From the NCBI GenBank assembly GCA_947498815.1, contig CANMLU010000011.1, positions 1-64,000 on the forward strand: 64,000 bases of DNA. The letters run 5' to 3'. Made by a program: the position numbers and the translations under genes. This document shows, piece after piece, positions 47,542 to 56,284 of the stretch. The notes beneath the pieces are model-generated. The model was not told the origin of the DNA. It saw only the letters and a list, made by a program, of their open reading frames with translations, and searched no databases. Position 1 is the stretch's first letter, and each line of letters opens with the position of its first letter. The DNA is from an uncultured Aquimarina sp. Lineage in GTDB: Bacteria > Bacteroidota > Bacteroidia > Flavobacteriales > Flavobacteriaceae.

Positions 47542-48771
47542 ATGAAAAAAACAACAGTATCGATTCTATTAGCAATAACACTGCTATCCTCTTGTAAAAA
47601 AGACGCAGCACAAGACCCGGTGCATTTTAAAAGCGGTCCATGGAGAGCAACATTAAATGTGCAAGATGACAAACAACTTCCTTTTTTATTTGAAGTTATG
47701 GAAGATAACTCTTTAAAAATCTTTAATGCCGAAGAGGTAATCGATGTTGATGAAGTGGAAGTTAAAGGAGATTCTATAATTATAAAATTCCCTGTTTTTG
47801 AGGGCTATGTAGCTGCAAAATTTTTGGATTCGGTTTCCATTTCTGGAAGCTTCATTAAAGAAAGTTTGGACAGAGTAGTGCCTTTTAAAGCAAAGTATAG
47901 AGAACAGGATCGGTTTGATATAGTTTCTAAACCTGCCCATGATGTTGCCGGAAACTGGGAGACTATTTTTAGTGCTGATAAAGCAGAGGATCGCTACATT
48001 GCCAAAGGAATATTTAAACAAAATGGAAATATTGTAACGGGTACTTTTAGAACTACAACTGGAGATTATCGATATCTAGAAGGAGTAATTAATGATAATC
48101 AATTAAAGCTCTCAACATTTGATGGGGCACATGCCTTTTTGTTTACAGCTCAGGTTACAGATAGTACAATGAATGGCTATTTTTACTCTGGTAATCATTG
48201 GAAAGAGCCTTTTATAGCGAAAAGGAATGAGCAGTATCAATTGCCTTCAGAAGATTCATTAACCTTTATTAAAGAAGGATACGATGGACTAGAATTTAGT
48301 TTTCCGGATGCCGCTGGGAATCAAGTTTCTTTGAAAGATGATCGATTTAAAGATAAAGTAGTACTTATACAGATTATGGGCACCTGGTGTCCAAATTGTA
48401 TGGATGAAACCAAGTATTATGTTGATTACTATACTAAGAATAAAGCTAATAACGTTGAGATTATTGCATTGGCTTTTGAATATGCCAAAACAAAAGAAAA
48501 AGCATTTAAATCCATCGAAAGGCTTAGAAATAAATTACAAGTGCCATATCCAATTCTATTGGCACAATATGGTACTTCGGATAAGCAAAAAGCACAAGAA
48601 AAATTACCAATGCTTAATCATGTTTTGTCCTATCCTACAACAATTTTTGTAGATAAAAATGGTAATGTACGAAAGATACATACAGGGTTTAATGGGCCGG
48701 CTACTGGTCAAAAATATATAGATTTTAAGAAAAATTTTGAAGATTTTGTTCATCAATTGTCTACAGAATAA
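47542..48771 (+). CDS. TlpA-like thioredoxin-fold lipoprotein
   Basis: About 409 residues from the ATG at 47542 (MKKTTVSILLAITLL), lipobox LLSSC (Cys17). Residues ~30-230 form a beta-rich DUF4369-like region; ~240-409 a thioredoxin fold with the active site GTWCPNCMDE. Likely periplasmic or outer-membrane thiol reductase/oxidase. Earlier in-frame starts at 47521 (TTG) and 47530 (ATG) would only lengthen the signal. Confidence 0.85.
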   Translation: MKKTTVSILLAITLLSSCKKDAAQDPVHFKSGPWRATLNVQDDKQLPFLFEVMEDNSLKIFNAEEVIDVDEVEVKGDSIIIKFPVFEGYVAAKFLDSVSISGSFIKESLDRVVPFKAKYREQDRFDIVSKPAHDVAGNWETIFSADKAEDRYIAKGIFKQNGNIVTGTFRTTTGDYRYLEGVINDNQLKLSTFDGAHAFLFTAQVTDSTMNGYFYSGNHWKEPFIAKRNEQYQLPSEDSLTFIKEGYDGLEFSFPDAAGNQVSLKDDRFKDKVVLIQIMGTWCPNCMDETKYYVDYYTKNKANNVEIIALAFEYAKTKEKAFKSIERLRNKLQVPYPILLAQYGTSDKQKAQEKLPMLNHVLSYPTTIFVDKNGNVRKIHTGFNGPATGQKYIDFKKNFEDFVHQLSTE

Positions 48772-48886
48772 CTAGGTTTAACAATCAATTATGAGTTTCT
48801 TTTTGAGTTTAACACTACGGTAACATTAGAATTAATGATTACCACTTACATTGTAATTATTAATAATTCAAAAAAAGAAGTCAGTC

Positions 48887-49987
48887 ATGAAACAATCCAA
48901 CCTGTACGCAGCATTTGTTGTAACAACGATGCTGTTTTTTTCGGTTCAAACCAATGCTCAATTACAGACACCAGAAGGTAGCCAACGTGCACAAGTAATG
49001 CAACGTGTGGGAATTACGAATATCACCATTGATTATGGTAGGCCAAGCGTGAAGGAACGAGAAATCTGGGGTAAACTAGTACCTTATGGATACAATAATC
49101 TAGGTTTTGGAACTTCTACTGCAGCTCCTTGGAGAGCTGGAGCCAATAATAATACAACCATAGAGTTTACGCATGATGTAAAAATTGAAGGGAAAGATAT
49201 AAAAGCGGGTAAATATGGCCTGCACGTGGCTCTAAATGAAGATGGCGGAGCAACCATAATATGCTCCAAAGATTCTAATTCGTGGGGTAGTTATTTTTAT
49301 GATGAGAAGAAAGATGCGCTACGAGTTGATGTGAAGACTAAAGAAGCATCCCATACAGAAACATTAACTTTTTTATTCCCAGAGTATGAAGCAAATAGTA
49401 CCGTAGCTGCTTTAAGATGGGAGAAAAAAGAGATCCCTTTTAAGATTGAAGTTGATGTAAAGAATATAGTGATGAGTGGTATAGAAAGCGACCTTCGCAA
49501 TTCTCCTGGTTTTACACAATCAAATTGGGATAACGCTGCAAATTATGCTTTTAATGCGGGTGAATTAGATAAAGCTCTAGAATGGGTAAACACATCCATA
49601 AGCGGTAGTTTTTTTAGTAAAGAAACATTCGGCAACCTTTCTCTTAAATCACGAATATTAGCCAAGCAAGGTAATACAAGTGAAGCCATGGCATTGGTGG
49701 ATAAAGCAGCCAAAATGGGTAACGTTACTCAGGTTTTTCAATTAGGCACCGGACTTATTGGTCAGGGTCAAAAAGATAAGGCATTGGAGATTTTGAAAAA
49801 CAATGTAAAAAACAACGATGGTGCATGGCCGTCTAACTTTGGGTTGGCAAGGGCATATTCTGCAACGGGAGATTATAAGAACGCTATTAAATCAATTAAT
49901 GTGGCCATGACCAAGGCACCTGATCGATTTAAACCCAGATTAACCGGAGCTCTAGAAAAACTTAATAAAGGAGAAGATATTAACTAG
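48887..49987 (+). CDS. DUF2911 protein with TPR tail
   Basis: 366 residues with a signal peptide (~1-24, ending TNAQ). DUF2911 covers ~25-170 (YGRPSVKEREIWGKLVPYG, PWRAGANNNTTIEF, KAGKYGLHV). The C-terminal half (~215-360) is helical, TPR-like (ALEWVNTSIS, KALEILKNNVKNNDGAW). Probably periplasmic; function unknown. Confidence 0.85.
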   Translation: MKQSNLYAAFVVTTMLFFSVQTNAQLQTPEGSQRAQVMQRVGITNITIDYGRPSVKEREIWGKLVPYGYNNLGFGTSTAAPWRAGANNNTTIEFTHDVKIEGKDIKAGKYGLHVALNEDGGATIICSKDSNSWGSYFYDEKKDALRVDVKTKEASHTETLTFLFPEYEANSTVAALRWEKKEIPFKIEVDVKNIVMSGIESDLRNSPGFTQSNWDNAANYAFNAGELDKALEWVNTSISGSFFSKETFGNLSLKSRILAKQGNTSEAMALVDKAAKMGNVTQVFQLGTGLIGQGQKDKALEILKNNVKNNDGAWPSNFGLARAYSATGDYKNAIKSINVAMTKAPDRFKPRLTGALEKLNKGEDIN

Positions 49988-50011
49988 AAAGTAAAATTTA
50001 AAAGAGTTTTT

Positions 50012-50043
50012 AGAAGGTTTAGAGTTTTTCTAAACCTTTTTTT
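50012..50043 (+). terminator. Terminator of DUF2911 gene
   Basis: AGAAGGTTTAGA / TCTAAACCTTTT stem with a T-rich loop and a T run. Confidence 0.75.
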
Positions 50044-50164
50044 ATTGAAATAAATATGAAAATGTTAATATTATATGAGTCCCGCATAAATAAAGAGGAT
50101 TCGCATATAAATTTATGTTAAATTAGTGCATTGACGTATCTTTGTACCAACCAAATTTATATAC

Positions 50165-52258
50165 ATGAGTAAAGCCGTTTACATTGCTACTATTGAACCT
50201 AATAGTGGTAAATCTATTGTTGTTTTAGGAATGATGCGGATGCTGTTAGGGAAAATAGCAAAAGTTGGATATTTTAGACCAATTATTGATGATCCGCAGG
50301 AAGGAGAAGTTGATAATCATATTAACACTGTAATCTCTCATTTTGAATTAGACATTAATTTCAAAAATGCCTATGCCTATACCAGAAGTGAGGTGCTTCA
50401 AAAATATAATCAAGGCAAATCGGGCGAAGTTATTGATGAGATTATTCGCAAATACAAAAGCCTTGAGGAAAAATTTGATTTTATATTAGTAGAAGGTACA
50501 GATTTTTCTGATGAAGGCAATATTATCGAATTCGATATTAATGTCATTATTGCAAAAAACCTTGGAATACCGGCCGTTATTATTTCGAGTGGGATAGATA
50601 AAAAGAATGAAGAGATCGTCGGAAATCTGAAACTGGCATATGATACCTTTAACAGTAAAGATGTGGAGGTTTTGGCCATGGTTGCCAACAAAGTGACTCC
50701 AGGATGCGAAGAAAAATTAGCCACTTTATTTGATGAAGATTTTGATAATGGTGTTGATCGTATTATTATACCAAAGGTAAATTCACTGATAAACCCTACT
50801 ATAAGAGAAATCGTTCAACAGCTTGATGGTAATGTTATATTCGGTAAGGAATATTTAAACAATCAAGCAGGAAGTTTTGGTGTGGGTGCAATGCAATTGC
50901 GCAATTACCTTACACATCTTAAAGACAATAGCCTTGTGATTACACCGGGAGATCGAGCAGATATCATATTAGGAGTTTTACAAGCTAATATATCAGATAA
51001 TTACCCGAAAATATCTGGCATTATACTTACCGGCGGTATTATACCAGAGTCTTCAATACTTAAATTAATTGAAGGAGTTTCGATATCTTTTCCTATTATT
51101 TCTGTGCCAAGTGGTACTTTTTCAATTACAAATCAAATAGGAGCGATCAAGTCGAAAATATATGTCGATAATTTACAGAAGATAAATACTTCAATTAGTA
51201 CATTCGAGAATTATGTTAATGAGGATCGACTAGCAGATCGCTTGATAACATTTAAATCAGAGGGATTAACCCCTCGAATGTTTCAATATAATTTATTGCG
51301 CCGTGCATTACAGCATAAAAAACATATTGTACTTCCCGAAGGATCTGATGAAAGAATTCTACGAGCGACTTCGAGACTATTGGCATCCAATGTTGTTGAT
51401 ATTACTTTGATCGGTAATGAAAAGAAAATAAAAAATAAGGCTATCAAACTTGATATCCCTATTGATTTTGATAAGGTGAGCATAGTTCTTCCAACAGAAT
51501 CAGAGCATTACGACGATTATGTTCAAACATTTTATGAGCTTAGAAAACACAAGAATGTCAATTTGGACATGGCCAAAGATATGATGGCAGATGTTTCATA
51601 TTTCGGAACCATGATGATCTACAAGGGTCATGCAGATGGAATGGTTTCTGGAGCAGTTCATACTACACAACATACCATTCGCCCGGCGCTACAGTTTATC
51701 AAAACCAGACCGGGAGTAAAAGTGGTTTCTTCAGTGTTTTTTATGTGCCTCGAGGATCGCGTTTCTGTCTTTGGAGATTGCGCTATCAATCCTAATCCCA
51801 ATGCCGAAGAACTGGCAGAAATTGCAATATCTTCCTCGGAGTCTGCGGCAGCATTCGGAATAGAGCCAAAGGTAGCAATGTTATCCTATTCTTCTGGAAC
51901 TTCGGGTAAAGGTGCCGATGTTGAAATCGTAAGAGCTGCAACGGCTTTGGTTAAAGAAAAACATCCAAATCTTAAAATAGAAGGGCCTATACAATATGAT
52001 GCGGCAGTAGACATGCGAGTTGGACAAAGTAAATTGCCCGATTCTGAAGTGGCTGGCCAGGCCAGTGTTCTAATATTTCCTGATCTTAATACTGGTAATA
52101 ATACGTATAAAGCTGTACAAAGAGAAACAGGTGCATTGGCGATAGGCCCAATGCTACAGGGATTAAATAAACCAGTTAATGATTTAAGTAGAGGTTGTAC
52201 CGTAGATGATGTATATAATACAGTGATCATTACTGCAATACAGGCACAAGGATTATAA
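50165..52258 (+). CDS. pta: Phosphate acetyltransferase
   Basis: 697 residues, the long form. N-terminal BioD-like P-loop part (ATIEPNSGKSIVVLGM), a DRTGG-type middle domain (~220-340), and the C-terminal catalytic domain (~370-697, VLPEGSDERILRA, then GMVSGAVHTTQHTIRPALQ and LSYSSGTSGKGADVE). It interconverts acetyl-CoA and acetyl phosphate. 16 bases before ackA, one operon. Confidence 0.95.
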   Translation: MSKAVYIATIEPNSGKSIVVLGMMRMLLGKIAKVGYFRPIIDDPQEGEVDNHINTVISHFELDINFKNAYAYTRSEVLQKYNQGKSGEVIDEIIRKYKSLEEKFDFILVEGTDFSDEGNIIEFDINVIIAKNLGIPAVIISSGIDKKNEEIVGNLKLAYDTFNSKDVEVLAMVANKVTPGCEEKLATLFDEDFDNGVDRIIIPKVNSLINPTIREIVQQLDGNVIFGKEYLNNQAGSFGVGAMQLRNYLTHLKDNSLVITPGDRADIILGVLQANISDNYPKISGIILTGGIIPESSILKLIEGVSISFPIISVPSGTFSITNQIGAIKSKIYVDNLQKINTSISTFENYVNEDRLADRLITFKSEGLTPRMFQYNLLRRALQHKKHIVLPEGSDERILRATSRLLASNVVDITLIGNEKKIKNKAIKLDIPIDFDKVSIVLPTESEHYDDYVQTFYELRKHKNVNLDMAKDMMADVSYFGTMMIYKGHADGMVSGAVHTTQHTIRPALQFIKTRPGVKVVSSVFFMCLEDRVSVFGDCAINPNPNAEELAEIAISSSESAAAFGIEPKVAMLSYSSGTSGKGADVEIVRAATALVKEKHPNLKIEGPIQYDAAVDMRVGQSKLPDSEVAGQASVLIFPDLNTGNNTYKAVQRETGALAIGPMLQGLNKPVNDLSRGCTVDDVYNTVIITAIQAQGL

Positions 52259-52274
52259 AAGATAAAAATAGAAT

Positions 52275-53462
52275 ATGCAAATACTAGTATTAAACTCGGG
52301 TAGTTCTTCAATAAAGTTTCAATTGTTTTTTATGCCTGAGGCAAAAGTTATTTGCTCTGGTATGGTGGAACGCATCGGTTTGGAAAATGCCAAGATTAGT
52401 TTTAAAACCGAACAAAACGAAAGAGAAGAAGTAGGCACAATCAATACCCACAAAGAAGGACTGCAATTGGTTGCAAAATATTTAATGGATGAAGAACAAG
52501 GAGTGATTAAATCTGCTTCGGAAATAAAGGTTGTTGGTCATAGAGTAGTACACGGAGGTAGTACCTTTGCAAAAACCGTTGAAGTAAATCAAGAAGTAAA
52601 ACAGAAGATTAAAAAACTTTCGGCTTTAGCTCCATTGCATAACCCAGCCAATCTAGAAGGTATTTTGGTAGCAGAAGAGATTTTTACAACAGCAAAGCAA
52701 GTGGCAGTATTTGATACTGCTTTTCATCAAACGATTCCTATAGAAGCCTATAAATACGCGATTCCTAATAAATTTTTGAAGGAAAATAATATTAGATTAT
52801 ACGGTTTCCACGGAACTAGCCATAAATATGTATCGGAAAAGGCAGTCAAATATTTAGGTAAAGAAAACTCCAATATAATAACCATCCATTTAGGAAACGG
52901 TTGCAGTATGACAGCTGTAAAAAATGGTAAAAGTATAGATCATACACTAGGTTTTGCGCCAATGAATGGATTGATTATGGGAACCAGATCGGGAGATATA
53001 GACCCCGCGGTTATTTTCTATATGGTAAATACCTTGGGGTATTCATTGGATGAAGTAAATGCACTTCTGCAAAAGGAAAGCGGTATGTTGGGGCTTACAG
53101 GTTATAGTGATTTACGTGATATTGAATCCGAAGCCGAGAAAGGAAATACCGATTGTAGTCTTGCTCTTACAATGAATGCATATCGAATTAAAAAGTTTAT
53201 AGGATCGTATGCAGCTGTAATGAACGGATTGGATGCAATAGTATTTACTGCAGGAATAGGAGAAAACTCTAATGTGATTCGAGGGTTAGTATGTGAGAAT
53301 CAGGAGTTTTTGGGAATTCAATTGGATAAAGGAAAAAACAACATACGATCAAAAGAGATTAGAGATATTAGTGCGCCATCTTCAAAAGTCAAAATATTGG
53401 TGATTCCTACGGATGAAGAACTTGAGATAGCAAAGCAATCTTTTGAATTGTTGAATTCGTAA
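52275..53462 (+). CDS. ackA: Acetate kinase
   Basis: 395 residues. Motifs: VLNSGSSSIKFQL at the start, VGHRVVHGG, YGFHGTSHKYVSEKA, IIHLGNGCSM-type loop, GTRSGDIDPAV and FTAGIGENS. It uses acetyl phosphate to make ATP and acetate, or the reverse, together with pta. Ends before a hairpin shared with the peptide array. Confidence 0.96.
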   Translation: MQILVLNSGSSSIKFQLFFMPEAKVICSGMVERIGLENAKISFKTEQNEREEVGTINTHKEGLQLVAKYLMDEEQGVIKSASEIKVVGHRVVHGGSTFAKTVEVNQEVKQKIKKLSALAPLHNPANLEGILVAEEIFTTAKQVAVFDTAFHQTIPIEAYKYAIPNKFLKENNIRLYGFHGTSHKYVSEKAVKYLGKENSNIITIHLGNGCSMTAVKNGKSIDHTLGFAPMNGLIMGTRSGDIDPAVIFYMVNTLGYSLDEVNALLQKESGMLGLTGYSDLRDIESEAEKGNTDCSLALTMNAYRIKKFIGSYAAVMNGLDAIVFTAGIGENSNVIRGLVCENQEFLGIQLDKGKNNIRSKEIRDISAPSSKVKILVIPTDEELEIAKQSFELLNS

Positions 53463-53467
53463 TATTT

Positions 53468-53503
53468 AGAAGGTAAACTTGTACATTAATAAGTTTACCT
53501 TCT
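53468..53503. terminator. Hairpin between ackA and the peptide array
   Basis: AGAAGGTAAACTT / AAGTTTACCTTCT, perfect 13-bp stem. T runs are poor on both sides. It lies between convergent genes. Confidence 0.65.
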
Positions 53504-53514
53504 AAAAAATAATT

Positions 53515-53709
53515 CTAAAAAATAACACAATTACCACCACGTTCTGAGCAATATCCTGGTACACAAGAGCGAGTTCCAGAATTATAAATTATCGTACACT
53601 TACGGCTTCCGCAACATCGAACTCTTATGATGGTATCTGACCCTATAATTTGAGCCTGTTGTTTTCTGTCCAGTTTTTCTATCCCTGGAAATTTTAAGAG
53701 TTTTTTCAT
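53515..53709 (-). CDS. Cysteine-rich leader peptide, array member 1
   Basis: 64 residues. The 24-residue leader MKKLLKFPGIEKLDRKQQAQ ends IIGS; G9, L13, Q18 and G23 match the family. Predicted core of 40 residues has six Cys spaced CC-x4-C-x10-C-x4-C-x6-C and ends CVIF. It is the most diverged intact leader. Last in reading order; followed by the hairpin shared with ackA. Predicted export by a C39-type peptidase/transporter; none here. Confidence 0.75.
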   Translation of the reverse strand: MKKLLKFPGIEKLDRKQQAQIIGSDTIIRVRCCGSRKCTIIYNSGTRSCVPGYCSERGGNCVIF

Positions 53710-53799
53710 AATTTATGATTTGTAATATTTGTTATAAACGTATAAATAAAGAGTTGAACGTAATCGATACAATTCTTTACTGATTTTAATGGTTTTGAT

Positions 53800-53958
53800 T
53801 TAACAAACATATCTGCTACACTCACAAGAATAGGTGAATCTGTCACAAATCGCAGGACGACTAGCTAGACTAATTCCACCTCCTTTTGTACTTTGCATGT
53901 TTAGTTTAGAAATAGTTTGCTTGCTAAATTTTACAGTTTTGATATCTCTTTTTTTCAT
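53800..53958 (-). CDS. Lanthipeptide-like precursor
   Basis: 52 residues. Its leader is of a different type: MKKRDIKTVKFSKQTISKLN then STKGGG, like Bacteroidota class I lanthipeptide precursors. The core from ~28 holds four Cys (positions 38, 45, 47, 52) and several Ser/Thr (for example Ser30, Ser33, Thr42, Ser44, Ser48), so thioether rings are possible. No LanB, LanC or other modification enzyme is in the window. Without one, the peptide could only be unmodified or rely on a distant gene set. Confidence 0.6.
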   Translation of the reverse strand: MKKRDIKTVKFSKQTISKLNMQSTKGGGISLASRPAICDRFTYSCECSRYVC

Positions 53959-54026
53959 GATATTAATATTTAGAATTTATATACGGATTCAACTGTTTAC
54001 TCATTTAAAGGCTATAATTATGTTGA

Positions 54027-54212
54027 TTATGCCCAGATGCAACCACCTCTTACGCAGTATCCATAATCGCATAACTCAACTCCATTACAGGTTGTTACAC
54101 AACATTGGTTGTGTCCCTTGCAGTATGGTCTACTGAGATTTGCTCCGGTGATATGTTTTTGCTGTTCTCTATTTAATTCTTGAACCCCTTTTAGCTTTAA
54201 GATTTTTTTCAT
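54027..54212 (-). CDS. Cysteine-rich leader peptide, array member 2 (C...CC type)
   Basis: 61 residues: leader ends ITGA (24), core of 37. Seven Cys: C-x5-CC-x3-C-x5-C-x4-C-x4-C. Here the first Cys pair is replaced by Tyr-Cys and a CC occurs later; contains ELCDYGYC and ends CIWA, like array member 6. The seventh, extra Cys is in VTTC. Confidence 0.75.
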   Translation of the reverse strand: MKKILKLKGVQELNREQQKHITGANLSRPYCKGHNQCCVTTCNGVELCDYGYCVRGGCIWA

Positions 54213-54235
54213 TGTAATGAATTTTTAAATTAGTT

Positions 54236-54424
54236 TTAGTACAAAATTTGGCATATGCCATTGATACATGGTGAATATTCGCAGGTACTTGTTGGAGACC
54301 ACCAAGGACCTACTTGACACTGATAGTCACTGCAACAACCATAGTTTCTTCTAGCTCCTTTGATTTTTCCTTGTTGTTTTCGAGTAAGTTTCTGTACTCC
54401 TGTTACTTCTAAGATTTTTTTCAT
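54236..54424 (-). CDS. Cysteine-rich leader peptide, array member 3
   Basis: 62 residues: leader ends IKGA, core of 38 with CC-x4-C-x11-C-x4-C-x4-C, a Trp-Trp pair in the loop (QVGPWWSPTST) and end CQILY. Closely spaced, 23 bases right of member 2, with no terminator between, so both may be one transcript. Confidence 0.8.
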   Translation of the reverse strand: MKKILEVTGVQKLTRKQQGKIKGARRNYGCCSDYQCQVGPWWSPTSTCEYSPCINGICQILY

Positions 54425-54476
54425 GGTGCGACATGTTTAAAAAGTTAATACTCTTGATTTGTTCTTTAAATAACTA

Positions 54477-54674
54477 TTACGCCAGAGAAAAACATCTTAT
54501 GCCATCACTTGCGCATACCCCTCGTCCGCAAAATGTTATCCCATATTCTGGAATACTGATTTCACAGCCCCTACCAGTTGTACAACATCTAATCAATCTA
54601 CGAGCTCCTTTAATTTGACTTTGTTGTTGTCTACTTAATTTTTGTACTCCAGATAGTTCTAAGATTTTTTTCAT
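54477..54674 (-). CDS. Cysteine-rich leader peptide, array member 4
   Basis: 65 residues: leader ends IKGA, core of 41 with CC-x5-C-x11-C-x4-C-x6-C, ending CFSLA. Its GRGC and ITFCGRGVC segments depart from the common EPGRC form. Confidence 0.8.
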   Translation of the reverse strand: MKKILELSGVQKLSRQQQSQIKGARRLIRCCTTGRGCEISIPEYGITFCGRGVCASDGIRCFSLA

Positions 54675-54705
54675 AGTGTAGATAATTTAATTTATGAGAT
54701 ATAAC

Positions 54706-54733
54706 AAAGGGATGGTTTTTAATACATCCCTTT
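54706..54733 (-). terminator. Terminator-like hairpin after array member 5
   Basis: AAAGGGATG / CATCCCTTT stem, 10-base loop; weak T tract on the minus strand. Confidence 0.55.
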
Positions 54734-54739
54734 AGTTTT

Positions 54740-54916
54740 TTAATAAAATATACATCCTCTATAACTACAGCGTCCTGGTTCGCAGAAACTTCCTCCACCC
54801 CATGCTAAGCGGCACATGTTACTACTACAGCAACCATTAAATCTTGCACCTTTAATTTGTTGTTGTTGTTGTCTGCTTAATTTTTGTACTCCTTGTAATT
54901 CTAAGATTTTTTTCAT
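54740..54916 (-). CDS. Cysteine-rich leader peptide, array member 5
   Basis: 58 residues, ATG at 54916: leader with four to five consecutive Gln (SRQQQQQIKGA), core of 34 with CC-x4-C-x9-C-x4-C-x4-C, containing GGGSFCEPGRC and ending CIFY. Too short for common gene finders. Confidence 0.8.
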   Translation of the reverse strand: MKKILELQGVQKLSRQQQQQIKGARFNGCCSSNMCRLAWGGGSFCEPGRCSYRGCIFY

Positions 54917-55039
54917 TGTGTACTATATTTAAGTTAAAATGTAAGCGTTAATTAGAATGTTGAATTTCTAATCTTTTTAAAACAGAATAGGATAAGCCAT
55001 ACTGGTGCCTCCTTTTTCAATATCACTTTCTTTCTTTGA

Positions 55040-55228
55040 TTATGCCCAGATGCAACTGCCATTCGATTGGCAATATCCATAATCACAAAACTCTCCTCCA
55101 TTTGGAAGTCTAAAACAGCATGTTTTAGGGCCTCCACAGTAAACTCTTCGCCCCCAAGAACCTTTAATTTCTTGTTGCTCTACTTTTGATAGCTTTTGTA
55201 CTCCAGTAAGGTTTAAGATTTTTTTCAT
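55040..55228 (-). CDS. Cysteine-rich leader peptide, array member 6 (C...CC type)
   Basis: 62 residues from the ATG at 55228; an in-frame upstream start at 55273 would add a hydrophobic extension not seen in relatives. Core of 38: C-x5-CC-x9-C-x4-C-x5-C, with GGEFCDYGYC and end CIWA. The first Cys of the usual pair is Tyr and a Cys is gained beside the third, keeping six. Confidence 0.8.
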   Translation of the reverse strand: MKKILNLTGVQKLSKVEQQEIKGSWGRRVYCGGPKTCCFRLPNGGEFCDYGYCQSNGSCIWA

Positions 55229-55256
55229 TGTGTAAGTGTTTAAAATGTTATTAATT

Positions 55257-55288
55257 AAAAAAGGCAAACCCAAGTGGTTTGCCTTTTT
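55257..55288 (-). terminator. Terminator of array member 7
   Basis: AAAAAAGGCAAACC / GGTTTGCCTTTTT, five-base loop, T run on the minus strand. Sequence nearly equals the one at 55923-55951. Confidence 0.85.
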
Positions 55289-55301
55289 CGTTTATTATTT
55301 T

Positions 55302-55496
55302 CTAGTATAGAATTTCGCATCTACCATTAATACATCTTCCGGGCTCACAAAAACTACCGAATGGACCAGGTATACCCGTACCTATTTTACATTCATTATT
55401 ACTGCAACACCCTCGATACCTAAAAGCTCCTTTGATTAATTTTTGTTGTTCTCTGCTTAGTTTTTGTACTCCTGTTAAATTTAAGATTTTCTTCAT
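55302..55496 (-). CDS. Cysteine-rich leader peptide, array member 7
   Basis: 64 residues: leader ends IKGA, core of 40 with CC-x4-C-x13-C-x4-C-x4-C, containing FCEPGRC and ending CEILY. The gene and its 5' region are one half of a ~650-bp tandem duplication with member 9. Confidence 0.85.
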   Translation of the reverse strand: MKKILNLTGVQKLSREQQKLIKGAFRYRGCCSNNECKIGTGIPGPFGSFCEPGRCINGRCEILY

Positions 55497-55521
55497 TGTG
55501 TGTAATTTAAAGTTAGTGTCC

Positions 55522-55552
55522 TAAAAATATTGGAAGAAGAGCTGAAATACAA
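55522..55552 (-). promoter_or_regulatory. Promoter of array member 7
   Basis: On the minus strand TTG (55552-55550), 20 bases, TATTTTTA (55529-55522), one base off TAnnTTTG. Leader of ~20 bases. The duplicate promoter at 56171-56202 keeps the box positions while the free bases differ. Confidence 0.6.
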
Positions 55553-55639
55553 GGAGATGTTCTTGAGATTTATAAATCTGGACTCTTAATTTTTAACTAA
55601 TCTGGTATGGAATCATGATGATAATTGAAGAGAATAAAA

Positions 55640-55664
55640 AAGGGAAGCTATATAAGCTTCCCTT
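55640..55664 (-). terminator. Terminator of array member 8
   Basis: AAGGGAAGCT / AGCTTCCCTT stem, followed on the minus strand by a T run. Confidence 0.8.
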
Positions 55665-55684
55665 TCTTGTTTTAAATCGATTTG

Positions 55685-55891
55685 TTAGAATATGATGCAA
55701 CCTCCATTTTGCGTGCATCGTCCTGGTTCACAAAAACTACCTCCAGGAAAACTAATGCGACATTTATTACCACTACCATTTCTTGGATTAGGATTACAAC
55801 AACGTACTGTAGGGCCCCATGAACCTTTAACATTTCGTTGTTGTTCTCTACTTAATTTTTGTACTCCAGTTAAATTTAAGATTTTTTTCAT
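55685..55891 (-). CDS. Cysteine-rich leader peptide, array member 8
   Basis: 68 residues, the longest: leader ends VKGS (the only V at position 21), core of 44 with CC-x11-C-x9-C-x4-C-x5-C. The first loop is expanded with Asn/Pro/Gly. Shares RISFPGGSFCEPGRCTQ with member 9. Confidence 0.85.
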   Translation of the reverse strand: MKKILNLTGVQKLSREQQRNVKGSWGPTVRCCNPNPRNGSGNKCRISFPGGSFCEPGRCTQNGGCIIF

Positions 55892-55922
55892 TGTATGAAT
55901 TGTTTAAAATGTTATTTACTAA

Positions 55923-55951
55923 AAAAGGCAAACCATTTCGGTTTGCCTTTT
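55923..55951 (-). terminator. Terminator of array member 9
   Basis: AAAAGGCAAACC / GGTTTGCCTTTT, five-base loop, T run on the minus strand. Confidence 0.85.
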
Positions 55952-55962
55952 ATTTTTATTTC

Positions 55963-56145
55963 CTAGTATAGGATACAACCTCCCCATTGAGTACATCGTC
56001 CGGGTTCGCAGAAACTACCTCCTGGAAAACTAATGCGACATTTATTATTTCCGCAACAGCTTATATAGCCTCTTGATCCGTTAATCGCCCCTTGTTGTTC
56101 TCTACTTAATTTTTGTACTCCTGTTAAATTTAAGATTTTCTTCAT
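55963..56145 (-). CDS. Cysteine-rich leader peptide, array member 9
   Basis: 60 residues: leader ends INGS, core of 36 with CC-x4-C-x9-C-x4-C-x5-C, ending CILY. Compact form of the family and a good reference for the core. Confidence 0.85.
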   Translation of the reverse strand: MKKILNLTGVQKLSREQQGAINGSRGYISCCGNNKCRISFPGGSFCEPGRCTQWGGCILY

Positions 56146-56170
56146 TGTATGTGATTTAAAATTAGAATTC

Positions 56171-56202
56171 TAAAACTATAGGAAGAAGAGTTGAAATACA
56201 AA
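56171..56202 (-). promoter_or_regulatory. Promoter of array member 9
   Basis: On the minus strand TTTG (56202-56199), 20 bases, TAGTTTTA (56178-56171). Same spacing as the promoter of member 7. Confidence 0.65.
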
Positions 56203-56284
56203 GGGATGTTCTTGAGATTTATAAATCCGGACTTATAATTTCACCTTATTTTGGATTTGTATTAAAATGATAATTGGTAGAAAT

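Noticed and set aside
54433-54618. Plus-strand open frame opposite an array peptide
   Set aside because: It is the reverse of member 4 and gives an ordinary hydrophobic or Pro-rich shadow. The minus frame has the family leader.
54952-55137. Minus-strand open frame overlapping array member 6
   Set aside because: A frame-shifted reading of member 6 with no family leader.
55229-56260. The repeats in the array as a CRISPR array
   Set aside because: Units are long, of unequal spacing and coding, with no short identical repeats and no cas genes.
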